From Carboxylicivirga fragile (GTDB taxonomy: Bacteria; Bacteroidota; Bacteroidia; Bacteroidales; Marinilabiliaceae): a stretch of 64,000 bases of DNA. The first letter of the stretch is position 1; the number at the start of each line of letters is the position of its first letter. A model generated the notes under the pieces. That model was not told the origin of the DNA. It saw only the letters and a program-made list of their open reading frames with translations, and ran no database searches. A program made the position numbers and the translations under genes. The stretch is taken from assembly GCA_025499625.1 (NCBI GenBank), contig JAFMVD010000015.1, positions 42,111 through 106,110 of the forward strand. Reading direction: 5' to 3'. This document shows, piece after piece, positions 33,673 through 43,483 of this stretch.

Positions 33673-36600
33673 TTAATTAGCGATTTCTGCAGGAGCCTCT
33701 TTCTTCTTAAAGCCACTTAAGAAACGTTTTTTCTTACTTTCGGGTGATAGAATAAAGGTGAATCCTTTTTCACCTAAACCAACTTTTTGTTTACGTTCAT
33801 CGGACTTGAGAGCTTGCACCAGGTTGTTGTATTGTTTGTTCGACGATAGCGTCTGCATCATACTGTTTTTGTATGTGAAATACACCCAGGTATTGTTATC
33901 AAACTCAATGTACATGTCGAAGGAGTTTCCACTTCGTTTGTTCACTATTTCAGCCTGTAGCTTCACCTTTTTATTTATCACATAATTCTTCATGAATGCC
34001 AGGTCAGCTTCTCCATTAGCAATGTAGGCGCGTTTTTCTGAGTTCCAAACAAAATCAATGTTACTAAATAGTAGCATTTGTTGCATTTCCAAAGGAATCT
34101 GATCCGTCAATCCAGTGCTTGAACGCAATTGTTCCAATTTATTAGCCTGTTTGTCACCGCTCCATTCCTTCATGCGTTTTACAAAGGTTTCCTTACTAAG
34201 TTTCGATGTTTTAGCATCTGAATTAAGAATGCTACTGTGGAATAAATCTAATGCTTCATCGTTAAAGAAAAAATCTATGCCCATCATAGTTGAGGCTGTG
34301 ATTTTATTTTCATCACGAACATCTAGTAGAGTACCAACATTCTTTAGTTTTACTTGGTCAAGTTTAACACCCATGTCGAATTCGCCTTCGGCCAGAATGT
34401 TACAATCCGACTCGTTAAACCGAAGAAGTTTGCCAATGGAATCCGGGTTGGCATGTTTGTATTCTGCGGCGATGTCAAAGGATTTATTTTTGTCGTTATA
34501 AATCAAATAACCTTCACCCGTTAACATTGGAACATCGCTATAGTCTTCTCTGTCTTCAAGGAATGAACTATATACGTGTGTACTATCCTTGGTAATGAAA
34601 AAGTCCTTGTAAATACGATTGTACTCAAAGTTTTCAGTCTCCTCATTAATTGGAATACGCACATTGCTCGGATCTACTCTATCTTCGAAGCGAATGTATG
34701 TTTGAGGGCCGCTTGGACAGCGATGCAGCATTTGTGCGCCACCTTTAAAACTCAACAATTCATGTCGGGCTTCTAATTTAATATCTCCTTTATAGGCAAA
34801 GTGCGAATCAAATGTAAATAGTTCCTGACTCGTGATTTTACCTTCGGCAACGGTTTGTTTTTCATCATCTAATTCGATGGAATGCATGTCTACGGTTAAT
34901 TTTTTACCATCACCATTAAAGTAGTCAAATTTACCGCGAGCGTTGTACGCATATTTTCCGTTGATGTTAACCCGCGCCTCATAGATGGAATGGGTAAAAG
35001 CAGAGTCTTGTTGTAAAATAATCTTAACACTGTCCAAAGGATCGATGGCCGCATCTTCTCGAATGGTGACGAAGCCATCATTCAACATTAGATTGGCATC
35101 ACCGACATCAATCTGTTTGACTTCTTCGGCGTAAATGGTTTTAAACTCCACATCGTACCTTGCCATTGGAACATAGAATGAGAGGGAATCCTGGCGACGG
35201 TGGGTTGATATAAAGCGGTTACCTTTTGATCCACGTGCCCCCATATAGATGTCGTTTTTATCCATATCCCATGAGAATTCGCTAATGTATGAGATGTATC
35301 GGTTGTCGGTAAAGTCAACCTTGCTACCACCACTACGCGATTGGAAAGTACCTTGTCGAGTTTCGAAATCGATACTCGATATTAGGTTGGATGTAGAGAA
35401 GCTAACGCCTTCCATATCCGCTCCCACCAAGTTAAAGTCGGACGAATCGGCTACCATAGAATGGTCACTAAAGTCCATTTTTTGCGACAATAGATTAGCA
35501 TGATTCATGTAGAAAGTTCCTCCACCGGTTAAACCATAAGGCGTGAGTTTGACTTTACCCTTCAATTGAGCCTCCTCGTTGTACATCACGAAATTCTCTT
35601 CCAAACTTTGAGCATATAACTGCTCTTGTTCTGGGAGGTATTCTATGTCGATGAATTGTCCTTGAACATCAGGGTATTTGGTGCCTTCAATTCGTTTTTC
35701 AACTGTAAACTCGTGTGCCTGCCCAAGTGTTTTGTCTGGCAAGAATGTGAACTCTTCAGATAAAGAGGTAGAGGTGACATATTCCAGCTTACCATCTCCT
35801 TTAAGACCTGCATTGCTTAGGTCAATGGCGGCAGTAAAAGTTGCTTTGTTATCATATATAGGGTAGCCTTCTTCAGGTGTATCGCGTTTAAACCCAAGTG
35901 AGTAATCGGGGCGAATTGTTAGGTTTTCGCGGAATGTTGGGAAGATGTTTGATTCAAACAATCCGGCGAAATCAAAGTTTTGTCGCGAAAGCGTGTTAAT
36001 GCTGTCCATTTCAAAAGGATCAAGAGTAAAGAAAAACTCTTCTTTTTTGTACGATCCATTTTGAATTTCTTTATGATCGAAGTAAACATACGATTCAATC
36101 TCACTGGTTAAGATAGGGAAGTGAGGGTTGCGTTTTGCTCCAGATTTATTGCCTGGTTCATCAATTTTTAACGAGCCTGATAGTTGAGCTATCGTATTTC
36201 CTACACGTTTAAGAATTGGTTGTCCAAAGTAGTCAAGGTCGCCTGATTGTACCTTCATACGAAGTGAGTCGATATTACTCATATCAATTTTAAAATCTTC
36301 GTACGAAAACTTAAAGCCATCACCAAACAAATTTAACATCCCCGCATTAATGGTTCCGTTAAAGGTAAAGTTTCGATTTTCCTTCAGGATGATTTGTTTG
36401 TTGCGCGGGAAGAAAACAACATTTTGATGATCGCAAATTGAGATGGATTCAACGCCATTCAGATTTAAATCATAGTTTTTTAAATCAAGTCGGGCATTCA
36501 TTATTTCACCGGGCGTTATCGAGTTAAAACGAATTACATCAAAATCTTTTTTACCCAAACGAAATTGTATGTAATCGAGTAATCGCTGGCGAATGGTTAT

Positions 36601-38115
36601 TTCATCGGTGTTAACATTATAACCGACAAAGCCATAAAACGATAGTTCAATTACCTGTTGTCGAATCGGGCTTTCTGGCAGCCCAATGTGACGTGCATAT
36701 TCAGCAGCAGTAAATGGTCGTCCATGGAAGTATTTACTTGTGTTTTTCAGGCCTTGTAAAGGATGAATGGCATCCATACCTTGCAAGCGGTTATAAAATT
36801 CTTCACGAAAATAACTTAAGGATTCGAAGAAAGCCTGATTTTGGGCAGCACCACTTAACATCTCTAAATCCATCCACTGGCTATCCAGATTCCAGCGTAT
36901 CAACTCAACGTCCATACTAACATTGTGAAAGGTGTTGAAGTAGGGACTAATGGCAAGACCTTCACCATTGCGGATGAGGTGTAGCTCATTTAGGTCGGCC
37001 ATGTATCTGAAAATAAGGCCTGGATGATAGACGAATGCTGTATCCAACTTAATTTTTATCTCAGTATCTGTACTTAAAATCTGGTCTTTTCGAAGCGCGA
37101 AATACAAGGAGCTAGCAGTAACAAAAACGGTGTCGTTGCGAGATATGGTAATGGTTGCGGGGTTATCGGGGTTACCAGCCCCAAGGAATTTAGCCCCATT
37201 CTGTGCAAAACCACCTTCGTAATCGATATTGGGATGTATCTTTTTTATTTCAAAGCGTTCATCGTTAGTTATGAATTTGGGGTAAATGGTTCCTTCGGCT
37301 GTTTGTATCTTCATTACTTTGTGTGTCAACTTACCTTTTAGCGGTTTGTCGAAGTAATGTCGATTGTAGAATTCTACAGTATCAATACTCAACTCTGGTT
37401 TATCCATTTTTACCGAATAGTTCTGAAAAGTGGCATATACCATTGTTGGGTCAAAATCGCAGCGCTCCCAGGTGACTTTTCCCATTTCACCTTCCCATAT
37501 TTCCTTTAAAGGATAAAACTTACCTTTTGTATCGTAGATTATGATGCTGTCCTTTTTTGAATGACAAACAATATTGGTAGTTGAAGGAAAATTAATAATT
37601 AGTTCGTCGCCTTCATATTCATATTTATAGTCGTTACTATGGCTTTTCCATTTAACAGCAGGCGTTGAAAATATGGTGTTAGTTGCAATTAAATCCTGAC
37701 TTTGGCTTAGGAATTTTTTAACATGCCTTAATGCAAATCGGGGTGTGTTCAATAATTTGGATACCGTGGTATGCCAATTAGTAAAGCTTTCGTCCATGTG
37801 ACCTTTGCTTTTAAAAGTCATAATGGTTGTTAGGTAGGTATGATAATCAGGATAGGATCTTGCTTTTTTAACGGCTAATTGAGTGCATGTTTCAATAATC
37901 AATTCTTTCAATTTATCCGATGTATTCGGATCCATCCAAAAAAGTTCAACTTCTTCAATAAATTGTTTAGAGGCTTTTTTATCTGCTGATATCTTAAATA
38001 TTTCATCTAATTCCTCAATGAAAGTATCTGGTGAACCAGAGAACTTTTTTGTTTGAGCTGTGGAAGAAAGCTGTATTAATATACAGCATGTAAGAGCGAG
38101 TAAATATTTAATCAT
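33673..38115 (-). CDS. giant exported protein of unknown function
   Basis: 1480 residues with an N-terminal signal peptide (MIKYLLALTCCILIQLSSTAQ). The first 150 residues are helical; most of the rest looks rich in beta strands, with many DSINTLSR- and FNGTINAGML-like segments that suggest repeated beta structures. The C-terminus ends in KKRFLSGFKKKEAPAEIAN. It has no lipobox, no C-terminal sorting domain, no TonB-dependent receptor features, and no clear resemblance to TamB or LptD. I do not recognise the family. It lies next to prmA, with its own terminator region downstream. The size suggests an envelope structural or transport-assembly role, but this is only inference. Confidence 0.75.
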   Translation of the reverse strand: MIKYLLALTCCILIQLSSTAQTKKFSGSPDTFIEELDEIFKISADKKASKQFIEEVELFWMDPNTSDKLKELIIETCTQLAVKKARSYPDYHTYLTTIMTFKSKGHMDESFTNWHTTVSKLLNTPRFALRHVKKFLSQSQDLIATNTIFSTPAVKWKSHSNDYKYEYEGDELIINFPSTTNIVCHSKKDSIIIYDTKGKFYPLKEIWEGEMGKVTWERCDFDPTMVYATFQNYSVKMDKPELSIDTVEFYNRHYFDKPLKGKLTHKVMKIQTAEGTIYPKFITNDERFEIKKIHPNIDYEGGFAQNGAKFLGAGNPDNPATITISRNDTVFVTASSLYFALRKDQILSTDTEIKIKLDTAFVYHPGLIFRYMADLNELHLIRNGEGLAISPYFNTFHNVSMDVELIRWNLDSQWMDLEMLSGAAQNQAFFESLSYFREEFYNRLQGMDAIHPLQGLKNTSKYFHGRPFTAAEYARHIGLPESPIRQQVIELSFYGFVGYNVNTDEITIRQRLLDYIQFRLGKKDFDVIRFNSITPGEIMNARLDLKNYDLNLNGVESISICDHQNVVFFPRNKQIILKENRNFTFNGTINAGMLNLFGDGFKFSYEDFKIDMSNIDSLRMKVQSGDLDYFGQPILKRVGNTIAQLSGSLKIDEPGNKSGAKRNPHFPILTSEIESYVYFDHKEIQNGSYKKEEFFFTLDPFEMDSINTLSRQNFDFAGLFESNIFPTFRENLTIRPDYSLGFKRDTPEEGYPIYDNKATFTAAIDLSNAGLKGDGKLEYVTSTSLSEEFTFLPDKTLGQAHEFTVEKRIEGTKYPDVQGQFIDIEYLPEQEQLYAQSLEENFVMYNEEAQLKGKVKLTPYGLTGGGTFYMNHANLLSQKMDFSDHSMVADSSDFNLVGADMEGVSFSTSNLISSIDFETRQGTFQSRSGGSKVDFTDNRYISYISEFSWDMDKNDIYMGARGSKGNRFISTHRRQDSLSFYVPMARYDVEFKTIYAEEVKQIDVGDANLMLNDGFVTIREDAAIDPLDSVKIILQQDSAFTHSIYEARVNINGKYAYNARGKFDYFNGDGKKLTVDMHSIELDDEKQTVAEGKITSQELFTFDSHFAYKGDIKLEARHELLSFKGGAQMLHRCPSGPQTYIRFEDRVDPSNVRIPINEETENFEYNRIYKDFFITKDSTHVYSSFLEDREDYSDVPMLTGEGYLIYNDKNKSFDIAAEYKHANPDSIGKLLRFNESDCNILAEGEFDMGVKLDQVKLKNVGTLLDVRDENKITASTMMGIDFFFNDEALDLFHSSILNSDAKTSKLSKETFVKRMKEWSGDKQANKLEQLRSSTGLTDQIPLEMQQMLLFSNIDFVWNSEKRAYIANGEADLAFMKNYVINKKVKLQAEIVNKRSGNSFDMYIEFDNNTWVYFTYKNSMMQTLSSNKQYNNLVQALKSDERKQKVGLGEKGFTFILSPESKKKRFLSGFKKKEAPAEIAN

Positions 38116-38164
38116 AGACTTTTAAATTTCAAAAACTTCATCTAAACAAATTAGTGACAATTCA

Positions 38165-39004
38165 CTACTCGGAAAGTTTATACGTGGCAGCCACCCAATT
38201 GTTATCTGTTTTATGCGAAATGTATTTTAATCCTTGTTTTTCGGTTTCGGCATTTATAACTGGTAAATCTTCGGTATAGAAGCCGCTCAAGAACAAAGTG
38301 CCATCTGAATTTAAAACCTTCGAATAGTGTTGAAGATTATCTAGTAGTATGTTACGATTAATGTTGGCAAGTATAATGTCGAATTTTGTTTCATTTAACA
38401 GTTCTGATCCTCCCAATTGAATTTGCATATTAGAAATGTTATTGAGGCCAATGTTCTCAAGTGCATTGTTATACGCCCATTCATCAATGTCGATTCCTAA
38501 TATTGATTTGCTGCCCTTCATTGAACACAACATACCTAATATTGCAGTGCCACATCCCATGTCGAGAACTGTTTTATTTTTCACATCCGTTTCAAGTATG
38601 TGTTGAAGCATCAAGCTGGTAGTTGAGTGATGTCCTGTGCCAAAAGCCATCTTTGGATCGATCAATATTTCGTATTTAACATCTTCAATCGGCTTGTGAA
38701 ATGTGCTTCTAACCAAACAGTCTTTACCTATGGCAATTGGTTGAAAGTAGTTTTCTTCCCACACTTTGTTCCAGTTTTGATCGGCAATCGTTTCTGTCTG
38801 AAAACTTAGCGATGTACCTTCAAAAGGTAAATTTAATTGCTTTAATGTTGTGGCATCGTAGTCAGCCGATGGAATAAAAGCGTCAAAACCAGTTTCACTT
38901 TCACAGAAGCTTTCAAAACCCAGTTCACCCATTTGAGCCATTAATAAGTCATTGGCAATTTCGTTAGCTGGCGATACATTGACACTTACTTTTGTATATT
39001 GCAT
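38165..39004 (-). CDS. prmA: ribosomal protein L11 methyltransferase
   Basis: 279-residue SAM-dependent methyltransferase. The C-terminal domain has IDPKMAFGTGHHSTT, the SAM-binding VLDMGCGTAILGML and LANINRNILLDNL, all diagnostic of PrmA. The N-terminal ferredoxin-like substrate domain is present. Full length. It lies upstream of the giant exported-protein gene on the same strand, 49 bases apart. Confidence 0.94.
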   Translation of the reverse strand: MQYTKVSVNVSPANEIANDLLMAQMGELGFESFCESETGFDAFIPSADYDATTLKQLNLPFEGTSLSFQTETIADQNWNKVWEENYFQPIAIGKDCLVRSTFHKPIEDVKYEILIDPKMAFGTGHHSTTSLMLQHILETDVKNKTVLDMGCGTAILGMLCSMKGSKSILGIDIDEWAYNNALENIGLNNISNMQIQLGGSELLNETKFDIILANINRNILLDNLQHYSKVLNSDGTLFLSGFYTEDLPVINAETEKQGLKYISHKTDNNWVAATYKLSE

Positions 39005-39067
39005 TTTTTTTTACAAAAGTAATTAAAACCAATGATCATTGAGGTTTTGAGTAAGTATATTTAAAAA

Positions 39068-39099
39068 TCAAAAAGCCGAAAAGTTGAAGAACCTTTTGG
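39068..39099 (-). terminator. terminator after the propeller kinase gene
   Basis: On the minus strand an imperfect stem (CCAAAAGGTT / AACTTTTCGG with a bulge) around CTTC leads into CTTTTTG. Confidence 0.5.
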
Positions 39100-39111
39100 A
39101 TTTTAAAGCTA

Positions 39112-42100
39112 TTAATTGTCTTTCTTAAGGGGGATTGTAAAAAAGAATATGGATTGTTTGTATTCAATCGACTCAACCCAAATTTTACCACCTAATAGTT
39201 TTATCAAATTCTTACAAATTGAGAGGCCTAGACCAGTACCATCGTAAAGACGTTGAAGTTGATTGTTTTCTAGTTTTCTGAAGGTATCAAAGATAGCTTT
39301 GGTTTTGTTTTTGGGTATGCCAATTCCGGTATCTTTAATGTATATTTTCAGATATTCTTTATTTTTTTCAAAGTGAGTGGTGATACCAATTTTAATATGT
39401 CCTTTTTCAGTGAATTTTAAGGCATTTTCAAGAAGGTTCCTGGTTATTTGCTCAATGCGCAAAGCATCGCTGTATACCTGATAAGCACTTTTGCTCATGC
39501 TTTTATTTAGCCTGAATTCCAGGCCTTTATTTTCAATGCGTTCTTTGTATTGGTTTGATATTTTCTCTATCAAATCATAAATATTGAAATCGGTTTTTTT
39601 GATGTGAAGGGTGCCTGATTCGATTCTACTCAGATCAAGAATGTCATCGATTAAAATTAATAAAGTTTCACTGTTGTTTCTAATGTGCGAAATAAAACGT
39701 TCTTGTTCTTCTGATTCAAGATCAGGCGTTTCAAGTAAGGAAGAAAAACCAATAATGGCATTCATTGGTGTTCGTATTTCGTGACTGATGTTTGCTAAAA
39801 AGGCAGATTTAAGTTTTTCCGATTCTTCAGCTTTATTCTTAGCAATTTCTAAATCTGCTGTGCGCTGAATTACCAGTTCCTCCAGATTATGACGGTGAAT
39901 GTCTATTTCTTCCTTCTGTATCAGTATTTCCTCATTCTGAGCTTTAATTTCTTCTTGCCTATCTTCCAGAGTCTTATAGGCTTGACTTAGATTCTGAGTT
40001 TTTAATTTTACCTGCTTCTCTAGTCGTTTTTTCTGATTTTTTAGTTGTCTGGTTCGCAAGCGCATATATAAAACAATGGTTACGAGCAGGAGCAAGGCAA
40101 CAGTAATCTTGAACCAGGGAGTTAAATAGAAAGGTGGCTTTATAACGATGTTAAGTGTTTTGCTTTCATCTGACCATAAGCCATCATTATTGGCTGCTTT
40201 AACTTCAAAAGTGTATTCGCCAGGAGGCAGATTCGTATAGGTGGCAGTTCGGTTATTGCCATTGTATATCCAATCAGAATCAAAGTTTATTAACCTGTAT
40301 TGGTATTTGTTTTTTTCAGAATGAGAATAATTTAATGCCGCAAAAGTAAACGAAAGTGAATTGTCTTGATACCCAAGCGTTATTTTAGTGCTATGATTGA
40401 GGGCTCCTTTTAAAAAGGTTATTTTTTTATCTTCTTGGTATTCGTTTATATCTTGATTAAATATCTTCAATTTGGTCAATACTACTTTAGGTGCAATAGT
40501 ATTGTATTTAATACTATCCGGATGAAAAATATTAAAGCCTCCAAGCCCACCAAAAATAAGTCGGTCATCGTCAAGCTTTAGAGATGATTCCATGTAGAAT
40601 TCCTTTTCCTGGATGCCATCTGAATAAAAGAATTCAAAAAATTCATTCGTATTAGGTTTAAAACGAACCAGAGATTTAGCAGTTGTAAACCAGATGTCAC
40701 CATTGTTGTCTTCTTCTATGGCGAAAATCACGTCGTTGTGTAATCCATCTTCAAGACTAATTTTCTTCGTGAATGTGCCGTTCTCGTTTTTTTGAATTAG
40801 CCCTTCGGTTGTGCCAATCCAAAAGCGATTTTTGGAATCAATTTTAAGAGATACTATGCGATTGCTTGCGATGGACTCTTTATTATTTGATTCATGTTTG
40901 TATAGGTTTAAAAATTCTTTTGTATCCGGATTAAATTCAGATATCCCGCCACCTGCCGATGCAAGCCAAAGATTTCCATTGGAATCTTCTTCCATCGTCC
41001 AAATTAAATTTTCTAAAACTTCAGGACTACTGTTAGGGTATGGTTTGTAAAGATTAAATTTTCCTGTTGCTTCATCAAAACTTTCAATGCCTGCATCAGT
41101 TCCTAACCAAATGCGATTTTTTGAATCAATTAATACATCACGAATATAATTGCTGCCGAGTCGACCTTCTTCAGAGTATTCTGCTATATGTTGATTAATT
41201 CTATTTGTAGTTTTATCGATAATATTTAAGCCATAGCGCGTACCTGCATATATTTTATTGTTTTTTTGCAGTATATCAAAAACATGACTGTCGCTAATTT
41301 CAGGGTATTTAATTGATTTGTCTTTAAAGGTATGATTGTTCAGATCGAAATATAAAAGACCGTTTCCCCATGTGCTAATTATGAGTTCATCATTTTTTGA
41401 GAGTAGAAATGAATGGCATTCAGCACTTAGTGCATCGGCTGGGAATTCATCATCAGCAATCAGTCTGAATTTTTGAAGCATGGGATCAATGAGGTTAATC
41501 CCATCTGAGCTTGCTACCCATATAATGTTGCTTTGCTTTGAGAAAAAGAAATCTGTGATGCGATTATTACTTATTGAGTTAGGATCTTTGCTCCTGTAAG
41601 TAAATGTTTTAACTGCATCATTGTTTTCTGAAACTATAAATAGGCCATCGCCATAGGTACCTACCCATATATCTCCTTTATTGTCAAGTGCCAAGGTGTT
41701 GACATCAGCTGTTCTAATGCGCTCAGTTAGTTTCGAGCTTACTTCACTTATTAAACCTGTTGATTTATTTAGTTTGTGAAGTCCACCCATGGCCGTTCCA
41801 AAGTAGAATTCCGCTTCGTTTTTTTCAATAATGCTCCAGGTATAGTTGCTGGCAAGTAAATTGTTTTTTTCACTATTGCAATATTGATGAATTTCAAGGT
41901 TGTTGGGGTTTAGTTGAAGCAAACCATTACCCCAAGTGCAAATCCATACATCTCCAGAAGAGTCACACATGACTTGTCGGATTAAATTGCTACTTGAATT
42001 TAAAAAGTCATATTCAGATAAATCTATAGAACGGGTTTCTTTTGTGATCGGATTAATTACGACCAGACCTTGTCCCCATGTGCCACACCATATCGATCCA

Positions 42101-42543
42101 TCAGCGGATAAACTCATGCTGTAGACAGCATTTAATATATCACCATCATTGGTTAGAAAACGCTCAAATGTTTCGGTTTTAGAATCATAAAGGTTAATAC
42201 CATTGTTGGTTCCAACCCAAAGCTGTTGGTTTTGGTCGAGTATGAGAGATTGAACACCATTATGACTTAGTGAGCTTGAATCATTAGCCTGATACCTGAA
42301 TTCTTTAAATTCGTACCCATCGAATCGATTAAGACCATTGTAGGTTGCTATCCATATATAACCTTCGCTATCTTGTATTACGGCTGTGCATGAACCATGA
42401 GATAATCCATGTTTTACATTAAAGGATTGGAAATTTATATCCGTATTTAGCGAAAATGTCTTAGGCGACATTATAATTGCTAAAAACAGAAATAGGATTT
42501 TATAAAAGTATAACGCTATATTAATAGTCTTACTTCGTCTCAT
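39112..42543 (-). CDS. two-component propeller histidine kinase without receiver domain
   Basis: 1143 residues. After a signal-like N-terminus come many two-component regulator propeller repeats (forms such as IWIATYNGLNRFDG and IWVGTYGDGLFIV), then a Y_Y_Y domain near residues 700-780, a transmembrane helix near 800 (FKITVALLLLVTIVLYM), a long coiled coil, and a kinase core with His921 in NISHEIRTPMN and G boxes DTGIGIP and GTGLGLSI. Unlike most Bacteroidota propeller regulators, there is no receiver or AraC domain at the C-terminus. Its partner regulator is not adjacent. The ligand is unknown. Confidence 0.92.
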   Translation of the reverse strand: MRRSKTINIALYFYKILFLFLAIIMSPKTFSLNTDINFQSFNVKHGLSHGSCTAVIQDSEGYIWIATYNGLNRFDGYEFKEFRYQANDSSSLSHNGVQSLILDQNQQLWVGTNNGINLYDSKTETFERFLTNDGDILNAVYSMSLSADGSIWCGTWGQGLVVINPITKETRSIDLSEYDFLNSSSNLIRQVMCDSSGDVWICTWGNGLLQLNPNNLEIHQYCNSEKNNLLASNYTWSIIEKNEAEFYFGTAMGGLHKLNKSTGLISEVSSKLTERIRTADVNTLALDNKGDIWVGTYGDGLFIVSENNDAVKTFTYRSKDPNSISNNRITDFFFSKQSNIIWVASSDGINLIDPMLQKFRLIADDEFPADALSAECHSFLLSKNDELIISTWGNGLLYFDLNNHTFKDKSIKYPEISDSHVFDILQKNNKIYAGTRYGLNIIDKTTNRINQHIAEYSEEGRLGSNYIRDVLIDSKNRIWLGTDAGIESFDEATGKFNLYKPYPNSSPEVLENLIWTMEEDSNGNLWLASAGGGISEFNPDTKEFLNLYKHESNNKESIASNRIVSLKIDSKNRFWIGTTEGLIQKNENGTFTKKISLEDGLHNDVIFAIEEDNNGDIWFTTAKSLVRFKPNTNEFFEFFYSDGIQEKEFYMESSLKLDDDRLIFGGLGGFNIFHPDSIKYNTIAPKVVLTKLKIFNQDINEYQEDKKITFLKGALNHSTKITLGYQDNSLSFTFAALNYSHSEKNKYQYRLINFDSDWIYNGNNRTATYTNLPPGEYTFEVKAANNDGLWSDESKTLNIVIKPPFYLTPWFKITVALLLLVTIVLYMRLRTRQLKNQKKRLEKQVKLKTQNLSQAYKTLEDRQEEIKAQNEEILIQKEEIDIHRHNLEELVIQRTADLEIAKNKAEESEKLKSAFLANISHEIRTPMNAIIGFSSLLETPDLESEEQERFISHIRNNSETLLILIDDILDLSRIESGTLHIKKTDFNIYDLIEKISNQYKERIENKGLEFRLNKSMSKSAYQVYSDALRIEQITRNLLENALKFTEKGHIKIGITTHFEKNKEYLKIYIKDTGIGIPKNKTKAIFDTFRKLENNQLQRLYDGTGLGLSICKNLIKLLGGKIWVESIEYKQSIFFFTIPLKKDN

Positions 42544-42658
42544 TCTGGGTCATTACTGTGCTGTAAATATAGGAATGCTAGCTGAATTCCAATGTTAATG
42601 ATAGAATGAATTTGATAAAAAGTCGGTTTTTTCAGATTAAAAGAAATGAGATTATACA

Positions 42659-42689
42659 CAAAGAGGTTATTCGTCGAATAACCTCTTTG
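42659..42689. terminator. bidirectional-type hairpin after tpiA
   Basis: Fifteen-base arms CAAAGAGGTTATTCG and CGAATAACCTCTTTG around a single central base form a perfect inverted repeat just beyond the tpiA stop. The T run is weak on the minus strand. Confidence 0.65.
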
Positions 42690-42709
42690 TTTAATTTGTT
42701 TACAACAGC

Positions 42710-43465
42710 TTAAAAAGCAGCAATAATTCCATGAAAGTCTTCTGCCTTAAGCGAAGCTCCACCAATTAAACCACCATCAACATCAGGGTTTGAAAATAAT
42801 TCTTTGGCATTAGAAGCTTTACAACTACCACCATATAGAATGCTCGTGTTATCGGCAACTTCCGCACCATATTTGTCAGCTAATGTCTGACGAATAAAAG
42901 CGTGAATTTCCTGTGCTTGTTCAGGAGATGCCGTTTTACCTGTTCCGATGGCCCACACTGGTTCGTAAGCCAAAACAACCTTGCTAAATGCATCAGCACT
43001 TAGGTGGAATAAAGCTTCTTCGATTTGAGTTTTAACAACATCAAAATGTTTTTCAGCTTCACGCTCTTCTAGTACTTCGCCAATACAGAAGATAGGTGTT
43101 AGGTCGTTAGCTAAAGCTAAGTCCGTTTTTTCTTTAAGAGAAGCATTGGTTTCACCGTAATAAGCTCTACGCTCTGAGTGACCAAGAATCACATATTGAG
43201 CTCCTGTAGATTTTACCATAGCGGCAGAAATCTCACCTGTGTATGCACCACTTACTTTATCTGCGCAGTTTTGAGCTGCAATTCCAACTACACTGCTATC
43301 AACAGCTTTTACAGCCTCTGTAATATGGATAAATGGCGTTCCTAGTACCACTTTGCAATTTGGCTTGTTTGCCACTAAAATAGCGTTCACTTCTTTGGCT
43401 AAAGTAATTCCCTCTTCCAGGGTGTTGTTCATTTTCCAGTTCCCAGCAACAATGTTTTGTCTCAT
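42710..43465 (-). CDS. tpiA: triosephosphate isomerase
   Basis: 251-residue TIM-barrel glycolytic enzyme interconverting dihydroxyacetone phosphate and glyceraldehyde 3-phosphate. It begins [13 protein letters not shown]; the frame could open one codon earlier at a TTG, which I rejected. Catalytic His in VILGHSERR and Glu in [11 protein letters not shown] are present, with the phosphate-gripping loop after it. It is the last gene of a minus-strand run after DUF1599 and BT_3928-family genes, a grouping known in other Bacteroidales. Confidence 0.97.
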   Translation of the reverse strand: MRQNIVAGNWKMNNTLEEGITLAKEVNAILVANKPNCKVVLGTPFIHITEAVKAVDSSVVGIAAQNCADKVSGAYTGEISAAMVKSTGAQYVILGHSERRAYYGETNASLKEKTDLALANDLTPIFCIGEVLEEREAEKHFDVVKTQIEEALFHLSADAFSKVVLAYEPVWAIGTGKTASPEQAQEIHAFIRQTLADKYGAEVADNTSILYGGSCKASNAKELFSNPDVDGGLIGGASLKAEDFHGIIAAF

Positions 43466-43483
43466 CAATTGTAATTTTAAAGT

